The notes: generated by a model from the sequence alone, not told the origin. DNA of 64,000 nucleotides from Oceanibium sediminis (GCF_003265325.1 NZ_QGNX01000002.1:62001-126000); one strand, 5' to 3'; counted from the stretch's first letter, positions 18,064 to 28,194 are shown. Translations and numbers: made by a program.

Positions 18064-19241
18064 CAGTTGCTCCCCCGTGTGCCGCGAAGTTCATTGAGCG
18101 GCAGGTAGGGGACGACGCCCCCGCCGTTGCCGCTGCCGCTGCCGACGCCTTCGTCGATCACGATCTTGTCGACTCCGGCGAGCACACGTTCCAGCGTTTC
18201 AAGGTAAAGGCGCTTGCGGGTCACGTCCTGCGCCTTCGCGTATTCGTCATAGACGGCGATGAAGCGGCTCGCCTCACCGGTTGCTTCGTTCACGACCTGC
18301 GCGCGATAGGCTTCGGCCTGCTGCAGAAGGCTCGCGGCCTGACCACGGGCTTCGGCCAGCGCACGGTTGGCATAGGCGTCCGCCTCGTTCTGGAAGCGGT
18401 CGCGTTCCTGTTCGGCAGCCTGCACGTCGCGGAAAGCGTCGATCACCTCACGCGGGGGGTCGGCCTTGTCGAAGTTCAGGCGCACGATGTTCACGCCGCT
18501 GTCGTAGGTGTCGAGCGTGGATTGCACCAGCGACATCACCTCGTCCGCGATGATACCCCGATCCCGGTTCAACACCGGCGCCAGTTGCGAGCGCGCGATC
18601 ACCTCGCGCATGGCCGCTTCGGACACCGCGTCGATGGTGAGTTCGGGATCTGCCAGGTTGAACAGGTATCCCGCCGGGTCGGTGATGTTCCAGACAACCT
18701 CGAAATCGATATCGACGATGTTCTCGTCGCCGGTCAGCATCAGCCCGTCGTCACCGCGTCCGCCGGCGCCGATGCGCACGGTGCGCTCTCGGGTCACTTC
18801 CACCTTCTCGTAGGTGATCAGCGGCCAGGGTGCGAAGTTCAGACCGGGGTTCCCGACGGAGGAGAACTCGCCCAGAAACAATTCGACAGAGCGTTCCTCG
18901 GGACGGACGGTGTAGAACGACAGGAACAGCCAGGTGCCCAGCAGAGCGAGGATGATCAGCGCGAAACCGCCCTTGCCAAGCCCTTCGCCGCCAAACCCAC
19001 CGCCACCGCCGCCACCGCGACCGCCCATCAAGACGCGCAGCTGCTCCTGGCCCTTGCGGACGATCTGGTCGATGTCGGGGCCTTGCCCGCCACGATTCGG
19101 GCCGCCGGGGGGACGACGATCGTCATCCCCGCCGCCGCCGTCGCCATCGCCGCCCCAAGGGCCACGACCGCCCCCGTTTGAGCCGCCCTTCTTGCCGCCA
19201 CCGCTGCCCCAGGGACCGCCGGAATTGTTCGAGTATGGCAT
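18063..19241 (-). CDS. hflK: HflK, regulator of FtsH protease
   Basis: A 392-residue partner of HflC. The cytoplasmic N-terminus (1-90) is highly glycine-rich and disordered (GGPWGSGGGKKGGSNGGGRG), then comes a membrane helix (about 92-110), the SPFH domain (TVRPEERSVELFLGEF), and a coiled coil with EQERDRFQNEADAYANRALAEARG. The C-terminal tail again contains GSGSGNGGGV. It is the first gene of the hfl run, 73 bases from the end of gor; a heat-shock-like promoter is proposed there. Confidence 0.95.
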   Translation of the reverse strand: MPYSNNSGGPWGSGGGKKGGSNGGGRGPWGGDGDGGGGDDDRRPPGGPNRGGQGPDIDQIVRKGQEQLRVLMGGRGGGGGGGFGGEGLGKGGFALIILALLGTWLFLSFYTVRPEERSVELFLGEFSSVGNPGLNFAPWPLITYEKVEVTRERTVRIGAGGRGDDGLMLTGDENIVDIDFEVVWNITDPAGYLFNLADPELTIDAVSEAAMREVIARSQLAPVLNRDRGIIADEVMSLVQSTLDTYDSGVNIVRLNFDKADPPREVIDAFRDVQAAEQERDRFQNEADAYANRALAEARGQAASLLQQAEAYRAQVVNEATGEASRFIAVYDEYAKAQDVTRKRLYLETLERVLAGVDKIVIDEGVGSGSGNGGGVVPYLPLNELRGTRGSN

Positions 19242-19284
19242 ATGCCTGTCATACCTCTTTTAATGGATCATGAAACCTGCCCCT

Positions 19285-19313
19285 TAAGTGTAGGTTCAGG
19301 CGCGAAATTCAAG
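19285..19313 (-). promoter_or_regulatory. Candidate RpoH-type (heat shock) promoter for hflKC
   Basis: On the minus strand CTTGAA (19313-19308), 13 bases, then CCTACACTTA (19294-19285) resembles the sigma32 pattern CTTGAA-N13-CCCCATNT. It begins in the gap just after the gor stop and ends about 44 bases before the hflK ATG. HflKC and Do protease are stress functions, which fits, but no similar site was found elsewhere for comparison. Confidence 0.35.
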
Positions 19314-19314
19314 G

Positions 19315-20670
19315 TTAGCCTGGCACGGCGTCACGCATGGTGACCAGCTCTTCCGCCGCTGTCGGGTGTACGGCCATGGTGCGATCGAAGTCTTCCTTCG
19401 TTGCGCCCATCTTGACCGCGATACCGACCATCTGGATCATTTCGCCCGCTGCGGGGCCCACGATATGCACGCCGAGCACCCGGCGCGAGTCCTTGTCGAC
19501 GATCAGTTTCATCAGCATGCGCTGGTCCCTGTCAGCAAAGGCGTGGAACATCGGGCGGAAGGTCGCGCGGTACACCTCGATGTCGTAGAGGTCGCGCGCC
19601 TCTTCCTGCGTCAGGCCCACGGTCCCGATCTCGGGCTGGGTGAAGACGGCCGTCGGAATACAGGCGTGATCGACCGGCGTGGGGATGCCCTTGAAGACGG
19701 TGTCCGAGAACGCCATCGCTTCGTGAATCGCCACCGGTGTCAGATTGACGCGGTTCGTCACATCGCCTACCGCGTAGATGGAGGGCACGGCGGTCTGGGA
19801 GTATTCGTCGACCTCGATCGCGCCATGCCGGTCAAGCTTCACGCCCAGTTTCTCAAGTCCCAGCCCCTTGGAGTTCGGCTTGCGCCCGGTGGCATAGAGG
19901 ATCACGTCATGCTCGGACCAGGTGTTGTCTGAGCAGAGCACCTTCAACCCGGTGTCCGTCTTCTCGATGCTCTTCACGTCGCGGCCGACATGCAGGTCGA
20001 TGCCCTTCTTGTGCATCTCCTCGGCGATATGGCCGCGCACCTCGTCGTCGAAGCCGCGCAGGATCTGCGCGCCGCGATAGAACTGGGTCACCTTGGAGCC
20101 CAGGCCGTTCATGATGCCCGCGAATTCACAGGCGATATAGCCGCCGCCGACGATCAGTATTCGCTTTGGCTGCTCTTCGAGGTGAAAGATCTCATCCGAG
20201 CTGATGGTGTGCTCGATCCCCGGCACGTCCGGGCTGAAGGGGCGGCCCCCCGTTGCGACGAGGATGTGCTTGGCGGTGAAGCTCTGCCCGTCGGACAGTT
20301 CGACCGTATGCGCATCGCTCAGCACGCCGCGCGCGCGGAACAGCGTGACGCCCGCCTTTTCCATGTTGGCGGCATAGACATCCTCTAGGCGCTGGATCTC
20401 GCGGTCCTTCTTTTCGATGAAGAAAGGCCAGTTGAAATCGCTTCCCGTGTGGCTCCAGCCGAAGCCGGCGGCATCCTCGACGCTTTCGGTGAACTGGGAG
20501 GCGAAGACCATCAGCTTCTTGGGCACGCAGCCGCGGATCACGCAAGTGCCGCCGTAGCGGTATTCCTCGCACAGCGCGACCTTCGCGCCGGCCATCGACG
20601 CCCAGCGCGCGGCGCGCACGCCGCCGGAACCGCCGCCCAGAACGAAGAGGTCGTAGTCGAAGTCTGCCAT
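19315..20670 (-). CDS. gor: Glutathione-disulfide reductase
   Basis: A 451-residue NADPH-dependent flavoprotein that regenerates glutathione. Visible are the FAD motif VLGGGSGGVRAARWA (9-23), the redox pair C43 and C48 in GGTCVIRGCVPKKL, the NADPH motif ILIVGGGYIACEFAG, the second FAD motif YAVGDVTNRVNLTPVA, and the catalytic HPTAAEE (H435, E440). The IRGCVPKK form is that of alphaproteobacterial and plant glutathione reductases. Its ATG overlaps the rpiA stop (ATGA). Confidence 0.96.
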   Translation of the reverse strand: MADFDYDLFVLGGGSGGVRAARWASMAGAKVALCEEYRYGGTCVIRGCVPKKLMVFASQFTESVEDAAGFGWSHTGSDFNWPFFIEKKDREIQRLEDVYAANMEKAGVTLFRARGVLSDAHTVELSDGQSFTAKHILVATGGRPFSPDVPGIEHTISSDEIFHLEEQPKRILIVGGGYIACEFAGIMNGLGSKVTQFYRGAQILRGFDDEVRGHIAEEMHKKGIDLHVGRDVKSIEKTDTGLKVLCSDNTWSEHDVILYATGRKPNSKGLGLEKLGVKLDRHGAIEVDEYSQTAVPSIYAVGDVTNRVNLTPVAIHEAMAFSDTVFKGIPTPVDHACIPTAVFTQPEIGTVGLTQEEARDLYDIEVYRATFRPMFHAFADRDQRMLMKLIVDKDSRRVLGVHIVGPAAGEMIQMVGIAVKMGATKEDFDRTMAVHPTAAEELVTMRDAVPG

Positions 20671-21482
20671 CAGTCGTCCCCGGAGTCGGATTTCTGGTTC
20701 GCGATGAACGCGAGGAACTGGTCCAGCCGCCCGTCATCGGGCAGGTCCAGCACCTTGGGCGCGCCGTCGCTGAAATGGAACTCGGCCTCGCCGCTGTCGG
20801 CCCCGACAACGACGGTGCTGGCGATGTTCAGGAACAGCCCGGTTTCCACCACGCCCGCGATCGACAGCAGGTCCGCGGCAAGACGCCCGGCGTCGCCGAT
20901 CTCGCGCAGGTGCAGATCGAAGATGTGATGCCCCTCGTCGGTGATGAACGGCCCCGAGCGCCCCTTGCGCAGCGTGATCTCGTCCCCGGCGACATCCGCC
21001 GACTCGAGCACGTCGGCGATCAGGTTGCGGGTCACGCCCATGCCGAAAGGCACCACTTCCACCGGCAGCGGGAAGGCACCCAGCGTTTCCACCATCTTCG
21101 AGGGGTCGGCGATAACCACCATCCGGTCGGACGCGGTGGCGACGATCTTTTCGCGCAGAAGCGCACCGCCGCCGCCCTTGATCAGGGTCAGCGAGCGGTC
21201 CACCTCGTCCGCGCCGTCGATGGTCAGGTCGAGCCATTCGGCCGCGTCCAGCGTGGTGGTCTGCAGGTTCATCTGCCGCGCCAGCGTCTCCGTCGCTTCG
21301 GAGGTGGAGACGGCTTCGATCTCAAGCCCTTCCAGGTGGCGGCGCGCCCCCAGAAGCTTGACCAGCCAGGCAGCGGTTGAGCCGGTGCCGAGGCCGACTT
21401 TCATGCCGTCCTCGATCAGGTCCATGGCGTGGTAGGCCGAAATGAGTTTTGCGCGTTCGGGGGGATCTAGGCGATCAAACAT
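20670..21482 (-). CDS. rpiA: Ribose-5-phosphate isomerase A
   Basis: RpiA interconverts ribose-5-phosphate and ribulose-5-phosphate. The 270 residues include VGLGTGSTAAWLVKLL (substrate phosphate loop), TIDGADEVD (catalytic aspartates), LIKGGGGALLREK and a C-terminal DLPDDGRLDQFL. Length is slightly above the common 220-260 because of an N-terminal extension (FDRLDPPERAKLISAYHAMD) and a polar tail. Coupled to gor by a four-base overlap; both feed or use the NADPH/pentose phosphate route, a plausible reason for co-transcription. Confidence 0.95.
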   Translation of the reverse strand: MFDRLDPPERAKLISAYHAMDLIEDGMKVGLGTGSTAAWLVKLLGARRHLEGLEIEAVSTSEATETLARQMNLQTTTLDAAEWLDLTIDGADEVDRSLTLIKGGGGALLREKIVATASDRMVVIADPSKMVETLGAFPLPVEVVPFGMGVTRNLIADVLESADVAGDEITLRKGRSGPFITDEGHHIFDLHLREIGDAGRLAADLLSIAGVVETGLFLNIASTVVVGADSGEAEFHFSDGAPKVLDLPDDGRLDQFLAFIANQKSDSGDD

Positions 21483-21667
21483 GGCGGGGTCGCCCTGGCT
21501 GTTGAAATGACTGGCACGTTATAGGGCCTTCCGCGCCCGGGTTCGAGGGTGAATCGGGCCAATAACCGGGTTTCACGGCGGGAATTGCCCCCGAATAGCC
21601 GCAGAATCCTTTTGCAGAGCGCCCGGAACGATGCGAGATGAGCCGAACGACAGGGGAATGGAACGGA

Positions 21668-23059
21668 ATGTATCTCAGCGTCTTTGACATCTTCAAGATC
21701 GGCGTCGGGCCGTCCAGTTCGCATACCATGGGCCCGATGGTGGCCGCCGGGCGCTTCCTGGACCTTCTGCGCAAGGGCGATGAGGTGATTCCTGGCGCCG
21801 GCAACCTGACGCGCATCGGCTGCGCGCTGCACGGCAGCCTTGCCTTCACCGGCAAGGGCCATGCGACCGACCGCGCCGTGGCGCTCGGCTTTCTCGGCTT
21901 CCTTCCGGACGCCTTTGACGAAGATGCCGCCCGCGACGCGCTGGAGGACCTGGCCACGAACCATCAGATCACGCCGGAAGGGCTGCCGACGCTGCGTTTC
22001 GATCCTGCCAACGACATCGTCTTCGATTACGGCGAGCCGCTGGAACAGCACGCCAACGGCATGGTCTGCCAGGCCTGGGACGAACGTGGCGCGCTGTTCG
22101 CGAGCGAGACGTATTATTCCGTCGGCGGCGGTTTCGTGCTGACCGAGCGGGAACTGGTCAGCGGCACCGGCACCGGCCCCGAGGTCGCGGTGCCCTACCC
22201 TTTCAAGACCGCCCGCCAGATGCTGGACATGGCGGCGGAGTCCGGGCTGAGCATCGCGCAGATGAAACGTGCGAACGAAACCGCGCGTGGCCACGGCCCG
22301 ACCCTCGACAAGAACGTGCGGCGGCTGTGGGACGTGATGGACGGCTCGATCGAGCGCGGCCTGTCCGAGGGCGGCATCCTGCCCGGCGGGCTGAACCTGC
22401 GCCGGCGCGCCCATGACATCCACGCCGCGCTGAAGGCCGAGGAAGGGCGCAACCTGACAGCGCCGCATATCATCAACGACTGGATCTCCGTCTATGCCAT
22501 GGCAGTGAACGAGGTGAACGCCGCCGGCGGCCAGGTCGTGACCGCGCCCACCAACGGGGCCGCGGGCGTGGTGCCGGCCACCCTGCGCTACTACCTTGAC
22601 CACGTGCCTTCCGCGCGCGCCGACAGGATCGTGGAATTCCTGCTGACCGCCGCCGCCGTCGGCGGGCTGATCAAGACGAATGCCTCGATTTCCGGTGCCG
22701 AAGTCGGCTGCCAGGGCGAAGTCGGCTCGGCCTCGGCCATGGCGGCGGCGGGGCTGTGCGCTGTGCTTGGCGGCACGCCCGAGCAGATCGAGAACGCGGC
22801 GGAAATCGCTCTGGAACACCACCTCGGCATGACCTGCGACCCGATCCGCGGGCTGGTTCAGGCCCCCTGCATCGAGCGCAACGGCCTTGGCGCGATCAAG
22901 GCGGTATCCGCAGCGTCGCTGTCGCTCAGGGGGGATGGGCGGCATCTCGTCTCGCTCGATGCCTGCGTGGAAACCATGCGCCAGACCGGGCGCGACATGA
23001 ACCACAAGTACAAGGAAACCTCGCTCGGGGGGCTTGCTGTCAACGTGCCTGAGTGCTGA
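21668..23059 (+). CDS. sdaA: L-serine ammonia-lyase (iron-sulfur type)
   Basis: Converts L-serine to pyruvate and ammonia. From ATG 21668 ([20 protein letters not shown]) there are 463 residues: the beta domain with the [11 protein letters not shown] signature (14-24), then the alpha domain with [33 protein letters not shown] and [16 protein letters not shown], which supply cysteines for the 4Fe-4S cluster. A ten-residue upstream extension was excluded since the family begins with this motif. Its last 20 bases overlap the convergent thiamine pyrophosphokinase gene. Confidence 0.96.
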   Translation: MYLSVFDIFKIGVGPSSSHTMGPMVAAGRFLDLLRKGDEVIPGAGNLTRIGCALHGSLAFTGKGHATDRAVALGFLGFLPDAFDEDAARDALEDLATNHQITPEGLPTLRFDPANDIVFDYGEPLEQHANGMVCQAWDERGALFASETYYSVGGGFVLTERELVSGTGTGPEVAVPYPFKTARQMLDMAAESGLSIAQMKRANETARGHGPTLDKNVRRLWDVMDGSIERGLSEGGILPGGLNLRRRAHDIHAALKAEEGRNLTAPHIINDWISVYAMAVNEVNAAGGQVVTAPTNGAAGVVPATLRYYLDHVPSARADRIVEFLLTAAAVGGLIKTNASISGAEVGCQGEVGSASAMAAAGLCAVLGGTPEQIENAAEIALEHHLGMTCDPIRGLVQAPCIERNGLGAIKAVSAASLSLRGDGRHLVSLDACVETMRQTGRDMNHKYKETSLGGLAVNVPEC

Positions 23060-23714
23060 GCGCCGCGACCACCTGTTCCAGGGTCGACAACGGCAGCGAC
23101 ACCAGCATCCCCGGCCCGTCAAAGCCAAGGCGCATCGCGCCCCCCGTCGCGCGATTGGATGTGCCGATCTTGCCGTCGGGCGCGAAGTGCATGCCGGTCA
23201 CGGGCCATTCCAGCCCGACGCTTTCGGTTGCCCTGATCGCCGCCATGGGCATCAGCGACACCGTGGTGCCGGCCTCAAGCTCCAGCGACAGCGCGCGCGG
23301 GACCGGGATCACCAGGTCATGCTCGCCCAGCAGCACCACCTTCTGCGCCGGATAGCGCACCAGCGCGGCCATGGCGGCATAGGCGTGATCGATCCGCCCG
23401 CCGAGAAAACCGATGCCCAGAATCAACGGTGCGCTCAAACTGTAGAGACATTTCTCGAAATCGGTCGTTTCCTGTTCCACAATCTTAAACATTGCGACGT
23501 CTGAATTTTGCCAAGTTTCGACCATATCCAGGGAATCCAGGTCTCCGAAGATCGCCCTGGGCATGGCGCCGGCCGCACGAAGAAGATCCGCTCCGCCGTC
23601 CGCGGCGACGATTTCAGGCGCAAGCGCAAGCGCGCGCCGCAGGGTCCCGGCGGAGAACGGCGCGCCGCCCGCAAGAGTAAGAGGATCTGTGGTGGAATAT
23701 CTGATGTTCGGCAT
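23040..23714 (-). CDS. thiN: Thiamine pyrophosphokinase
   Basis: Transfers pyrophosphate from ATP to thiamine to make thiamine diphosphate. The 224 residues from ATG 23714 show the family motifs VAADGGADLL, FGDLDSLD, TTDFEKCL and GGRIDHAYA; the C-terminal beta domain with thiamine-binding aromatic/serine residues follows (TSNRATGG). The open frame extends 53 residues upstream with no family similarity. The 3' end overlaps sdaA by 20 bases tail to tail. It is divergent from the acidic protein gene at 23795. Confidence 0.92.
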   Translation of the reverse strand: MPNIRYSTTDPLTLAGGAPFSAGTLRRALALAPEIVAADGGADLLRAAGAMPRAIFGDLDSLDMVETWQNSDVAMFKIVEQETTDFEKCLYSLSAPLILGIGFLGGRIDHAYAAMAALVRYPAQKVVLLGEHDLVIPVPRALSLELEAGTTVSLMPMAAIRATESVGLEWPVTGMHFAPDGKIGTSNRATGGAMRLGFDGPGMLVSLPLSTLEQVVAALSTQAR

Positions 23715-23794
23715 AGGATGCCGTCCTACCCCGAAAGGGGAACCGGAAACCAGAGGGGGCCTGCGATCGAGCCGCAGCCCCGAGGAGGGGTGAG

Positions 23795-25969
23795 ATGGAA
23801 GACAATCGCAAGCTGGCCGTAAGTTTCGGCACGTTCGCCTGTGTGATCGAAGGCTATGACGATCCCTTTTCAATCATGCGCAAGACCGTGCGCTATTTCG
23901 AGAACCTGGCCGAACAGCACCCGGGATTCGCCGATTTCGCCGACCTGGTCGATCATGAGGCGCTGATCGCCCGCCTTGGCGATGTCGAGGGCGCGGAGAT
24001 CGAGCTGGAGCATATCGCCGGCGGCGTCCATATCCGCAAGCTTGCCCGCCCTGCCCTTGAAGGCGACGGCGCGATCGATATGCCCGAGCCCGAGGAAGAC
24101 GTGAGCGAAGAGGACCTCGCGGACCTCGCCGCGCTCGATGCCGCCCCGTCGGGGGGGCTGGCGATGCCGATGTCCCCCCTGCCTGGGGAGGAGGCGGAGC
24201 TGGACGACAATGCGGAGCCCGAACAGGCGGACATGCAGGACGACACGCAGTATTCGGGCGACACGCGTTTCGAGGACCTGCCAGAAAGCGCTTATGCCGA
24301 CGGCGATGACATCGACGCCCCCGCCGACGAAAGCCCCCGCTGGCCCGCCACCGAGCGCGACGACAGCGCCTTCGCGGATTCGGGCGAGCAAGAGGATCAC
24401 GGGGCGGATACGGAGGCGTTCACGCAGCGCGAAGACGCGTCTCCGTTCCAGTCGACCTCCGGGTTCGGCCGCCCGCTGCACAACGCGGATGAGGACAGCC
24501 GCGCAGAGGTCGACGATCAGGATGTCGCAGCAGAGGCGGCCGCCTTCAGCGCGTCGCTTGGCGATGACGTCGAATCGGAGGACCTCCATCCCGGGGATGA
24601 CGACTTCGGCGATGAAGACGACTCCGGCGATGAGGAATTCGTGTCGGCTGAAGCCCCCACGCAGGATGAAGAAGAGGACGACAGAGACGCGCCCCTGATC
24701 CTCGGGGCCAGCGGGCCGGGCCCGCTGCGGCTTGATAGGACGACCGAGGAACCTGGGGAACCCGACGAGGATACCGAGCCTGACGTCGGCCCGCTGCGCC
24801 TCGGCGCAGAGCCGCATGAAGCGGAGTCCGGCGAAAGCGACGCCGCCGTGCGCCCGCTGTTCCTGCGCCGCACCCCCGACCCAGAGCCCGAGGAAATGGA
24901 CGCGGGGACCGAGGATACCGAAGAGGATGCGCCCCCCGCCGCAGCGAAACCCGCCGCGCTGGGAACCCTGCGCCTTGGGCCCGAACTGAAGCCGGTGCCC
25001 CCGGCCAATGCCGATACCGAGCGGCCGAGCTTCATCGATACCGTCGCCCCGAAGGAACCGGCGACGCCGGAGACGCCGGAAGAAACCGCCGCCGATACCG
25101 ACGTGGAACAGGAAGTGCGCGGCGGCCTGCGCCTCGGCAACCTGCTGCGGCGCAAGAGCAGCGGTGACAAGTCCGACGACAAGGCCGACACCGCGGCCGA
25201 GGCCGAGGCGGAGGCGGCGAAGCCCCGCAGCGGGCTGCTCAGGGTCGTGGAATCCGACACCAACGAGGCGGATACCCCCGAACCTTCGCCCGACGCTTCC
25301 CCCGCGGCCGCGCCCGAAGAGCCCTCCTCCCCCGCGCCCGAGGCGGCGTCGGAGGCAAAGCCAGACGCTGCCAAGGAAAGCTCGACACGCAGCGGATTCC
25401 GCTCGTTCCTGCGCGGCAAGCCGAAGGCGGAACCGGCCGAGCCCACCCCGGACGCGCCCGAGAAGCCCCATGCGGTCGATACGCCGTCCGACGCGGCGGC
25501 GCCCGAACCTGCGCCGAAACCGGCGGCAAGCCAGCCCGCCCCCGGCGCGGCGCCTGCGTCAGACGGGGATTCGCTGAAGGACCGGCTTCACGCAAGCTAC
25601 GCCTCCGCGCCCGAACCGGCCGGCACGACGACCTTCGACCTGGACGATGACGGCGATGAGGACGACCCCTCCGTCACCACCCCGCGCGGTTTCGCCAAGG
25701 CGGCGGGCGCCAGCGCGCTGCACGAGGTGATGGCCGCCGCCGCCGCCTATCTTTCGCTGGTCGAGCATCGCGCGACCATGAACCGCGCGGAAATCATGGA
25801 TTGTGCGCAGACCATCACCGGGGGCGCCCCGCTGACTGCCGAGGCCAAGGTCAAAGCGTTCGGCAAGCTGACCCGCACCGGCGAGCTTGTCCGGCTGGAC
25901 GGGGGCCTGTTCATGATGTCCGAAGAGGCGCTGCTGCGCTATCGCGAGACGCTGGACGGCGCGGCCTGA
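23795..25969 (+). CDS. Large acidic repeat protein of unknown function
   Basis: A 724-residue protein I cannot assign. Residues 1-85 form a compact region (VSFGTFACVIEGYDDPFSIM, then KTVRYFENLAE) that resembles the N-terminus of a Rhodobacterales family often mislabelled as chemotaxis-related. Residues 90-610 are disordered and rich in Asp, Glu, Pro and Ala. Seven spaced basic/hydrophobic islands of the form G-x-L-R-L-G occur near residues 309, 332, 352, 389, 443, 479 and 533. Residues 640-724 are folded again (ALHEVMAAAAAYLSLVEHRATM). There is no signal peptide or membrane segment, so it is probably cytoplasmic. ATG 23795 has GAGGGG upstream. Confidence 0.85.
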   Translation: MEDNRKLAVSFGTFACVIEGYDDPFSIMRKTVRYFENLAEQHPGFADFADLVDHEALIARLGDVEGAEIELEHIAGGVHIRKLARPALEGDGAIDMPEPEEDVSEEDLADLAALDAAPSGGLAMPMSPLPGEEAELDDNAEPEQADMQDDTQYSGDTRFEDLPESAYADGDDIDAPADESPRWPATERDDSAFADSGEQEDHGADTEAFTQREDASPFQSTSGFGRPLHNADEDSRAEVDDQDVAAEAAAFSASLGDDVESEDLHPGDDDFGDEDDSGDEEFVSAEAPTQDEEEDDRDAPLILGASGPGPLRLDRTTEEPGEPDEDTEPDVGPLRLGAEPHEAESGESDAAVRPLFLRRTPDPEPEEMDAGTEDTEEDAPPAAAKPAALGTLRLGPELKPVPPANADTERPSFIDTVAPKEPATPETPEETAADTDVEQEVRGGLRLGNLLRRKSSGDKSDDKADTAAEAEAEAAKPRSGLLRVVESDTNEADTPEPSPDASPAAAPEEPSSPAPEAASEAKPDAAKESSTRSGFRSFLRGKPKAEPAEPTPDAPEKPHAVDTPSDAAAPEPAPKPAASQPAPGAAPASDGDSLKDRLHASYASAPEPAGTTTFDLDDDGDEDDPSVTTPRGFAKAAGASALHEVMAAAAAYLSLVEHRATMNRAEIMDCAQTITGGAPLTAEAKVKAFGKLTRTGELVRLDGGLFMMSEEALLRYRETLDGAA

Positions 25970-26018
25970 GGCGCGGGAAAGATCCGCGCCGCCGGTTCCA
26001 CCCGGGGGCGGGCGGCGC

Positions 26019-26486
26019 TCAGCCCTCGCCCGGCCAGGGGCGGATGACCACGGCGGAAATCGCGTTCTTGGGCGAGCCGTCGATCAGCCGATCGGAATAG
26101 GTCAGGTACACCAGCGCGTTGCGCGTCTCGTCAAAGAAGCGAACCACCTGCACCCGCTTGAACAGGACCGAGGTGCGGCGGCCGAAGACCTCCTCACCGT
26201 TTTCGATATCCTCGAGGAAGCTGATCGGGCCGGTCTGCCGACAGGCGATGGATGCGTCCGAGGTATCCTCGGCCAGTCCGATGGACCCCGCGATGCCGCC
26301 GGTCTTGGCCCGGCTGACGAAACAGCTGACGCCCGCGACTTTCGGGTCGTCGAATGCCTCCACCACGATCTTGTGATTGGCGCCGAGCAGCTTGAAGGCG
26401 GTGTCCACCTCTCCGATCTGCTCCGCGGCAACGGGGGTGGCCAGCGCCGCGGCAAGGGCCGCCAGCGCGGTGATGGATCTGAGCAT
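26019..26486 (-). CDS. CreA family periplasmic protein
   Basis: A 155-residue exported protein with a signal peptide ([22 protein letters not shown]). The mature part carries the CreA-family features: [39 protein letters not shown] with a conserved cysteine, [11 protein letters not shown], and [24 protein letters not shown]. The family is widespread but its biochemical role is unknown; the name derives from a gene next to creBCD in E. coli. It precedes a short gap to the DUF2842-purA pair, transcribed the same way. Confidence 0.93.
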   Translation of the reverse strand: MLRSITALAALAAALATPVAAEQIGEVDTAFKLLGANHKIVVEAFDDPKVAGVSCFVSRAKTGGIAGSIGLAEDTSDASIACRQTGPISFLEDIENGEEVFGRRTSVLFKRVQVVRFFDETRNALVYLTYSDRLIDGSPKNAISAVVIRPWPGEG

Positions 26487-26541
26487 CGATAGGTCCTCCG
26501 GTCGTCGGTTCGCCCAGATATGGGCACGACCGGCGCCACTG

Positions 26542-26763
26542 TCACCCCTTGTCGTCGGGATCGGCGCGCCCGACGCCCTTGAACACCGCTTTCAGCGGCA
26601 GGGCCCAGACGATGCCGAGCCCCGCGTAGATCAGCAGCTCAAGCCAGAGCGGCGGCCGCTCGAACAGCGCGACAAGGCTGACGGCGGCCACGATGTAAGC
26701 CGGGATGCCGACCACGAGGATCAGCAGCGACAGGCGGCGGCGCGCTTTGTAGGAAAGCGCCAT
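26542..26763 (-). CDS. DUF2842 small membrane protein
   Basis: A 73-residue protein with a basic start (SYKARRRLS) and two membrane helices (about 11-30 and 39-58), the layout of alphaproteobacterial DUF2842. Function unknown. Its ATG overlaps the purA stop (26763), so it is coupled to purA, a neighbour pair seen in many Rhodobacterales. Confidence 0.9.
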   Translation of the reverse strand: MALSYKARRRLSLLILVVGIPAYIVAAVSLVALFERPPLWLELLIYAGLGIVWALPLKAVFKGVGRADPDDKG

Positions 26764-28055
26764 CAGTCCGCGAAGGGATCGCGCACGAGGATGGTGTCGT
26801 CGCGTTCCGGCGAAGTGGAGAGCAGCGTGACGGGGCAGTCGATCAGCTCTTCGATGCGGCGCACGTATTTGATCGCCTGGGCGGGAAGATCGCTCCAGCT
26901 GCGCGCGCCCGCCGTGGTGCCGGGCCAGCCCTCGAACGTCTCGTAGATCGGCTCGACGCGCGCCTGCTCTTCCGAGGCGGTGGGCAGGTAGTCGATCTCG
27001 CGCCCGTCGATGCGGTAGCCGACGCAGATCTTCAGCTCTTCAAAGGTGTCGAGCACGTCGAGCTTGGTCAGCGCGATGCCCGAAACGCCGGAGATCTGGC
27101 AGGTCTGGCGCACCAGGACCGCGTCGAACCAGCCGCAGCGGCGCTTGCGCCCGGTGACGGTGCCGAACTCATGGCCCCGCTCGCCCAGCCGCTGGCCGGT
27201 CTCGTCCTGCAGTTCCGCCGGGAACGGCCCCTCTCCCACGCGGGTGGTATAGGCCTTGACGATGCCGAGCGTGAAGTCGACCGAATCCGGCCCCATGCCG
27301 GTGCCCGTGGCCGCCATGCCGGCGGTGGTGTTGGAGGAGGTGACGAATGGGTAGGTTCCGAAATCGACGTCCAGCAGGGCGCCCTGTGCGCCCTCGAACA
27401 GGATCCGCGCGCCGGCGGCGCGGCGGGCGGCAAGCACCCGCCAGACGGGGGCCGCGTATTCCAGCAGCTTCGGCGCAACCTCGGACAAGCCCTTCAGCAG
27501 GGCGTCCCGGTCCACCGGCTCAAGCCCGAGGCCCCGGCGCAGCGCGTCGTGGTGTGTCAGCAGGCGGTCGATGCGCAATTCAAGCGTCGCCGGGTCGGCG
27601 AGATCCGCGACCCGGACCGAACGGCGGCCCACCTTGTCCTCATAGGCCGGGCCGATGCCACGGCCGGTGGTGCCGATCTTGGCGACCGATGTCGATTCCT
27701 CGCGCGCGCGATCCAACTCGCCGTGCAGGGGCAGGATCAGCGGCGTGTTCTCGGCCAGCATCAGCGACTCGGGCGAGATGTCCACACCCTGGCCGCGCAG
27801 CACCTCGATTTCCTTGATGAAGGCCCAGGGGTCCAGGACAACGCCGTTGCCGATCACGCTCAGCTTGCCCGGACGCACGATGCCCGAGGGCAGCAGGGAA
27901 AGCTTGAACACCTTGCCGTCGATGACCAGCGTGTGCCCGGCGTTGTGCCCGCCCTGGAAGCGCGCGATCACATCGGCACGCTCGCTGAGCCAGTCGACGA
28001 TCTTGCCTTTGCCCTCGTCGCCCCATTGTGCGCCGACAACGCATACATTCGCCAT
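26763..28055 (-). CDS. purA: Adenylosuccinate synthetase
   Basis: GTP-dependent ligase that commits IMP to AMP synthesis. The 430 residues include the N-terminal [15 protein letters not shown] phosphate loop with the catalytic aspartate, [11 protein letters not shown] with the catalytic histidine, [27 protein letters not shown] and the C-terminal nucleotide motif [11 protein letters not shown]. Length and motifs are those of the bacterial enzyme. The 267 bases upstream (28056-28322) hold a copy of the short repeat and hairpins that may belong to serA termination. Confidence 0.97.
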   Translation of the reverse strand: MANVCVVGAQWGDEGKGKIVDWLSERADVIARFQGGHNAGHTLVIDGKVFKLSLLPSGIVRPGKLSVIGNGVVLDPWAFIKEIEVLRGQGVDISPESLMLAENTPLILPLHGELDRAREESTSVAKIGTTGRGIGPAYEDKVGRRSVRVADLADPATLELRIDRLLTHHDALRRGLGLEPVDRDALLKGLSEVAPKLLEYAAPVWRVLAARRAAGARILFEGAQGALLDVDFGTYPFVTSSNTTAGMAATGTGMGPDSVDFTLGIVKAYTTRVGEGPFPAELQDETGQRLGERGHEFGTVTGRKRRCGWFDAVLVRQTCQISGVSGIALTKLDVLDTFEELKICVGYRIDGREIDYLPTASEEQARVEPIYETFEGWPGTTAGARSWSDLPAQAIKYVRRIEELIDCPVTLLSTSPERDDTILVRDPFAD

Positions 28056-28194
28056 TTCAAGCGCTCCTCATTCTGGCCAAACAGGGCGGCTATATCCCAG
28101 AGCGCCGGAGGACGAAAGGCGCAAACTCGATGGCACTGTGCCGCACCCCGTAGCGGACGGCGGAAGCGAGGTGCCAGCCCCTCGCGCTCCCAGA

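Noticed and set aside
21467-23128. A 553-codon open frame antisense to sdaA
   Set aside because: sdaA on the other strand has intact family motifs throughout; the antisense product is low-complexity and arginine-rich.
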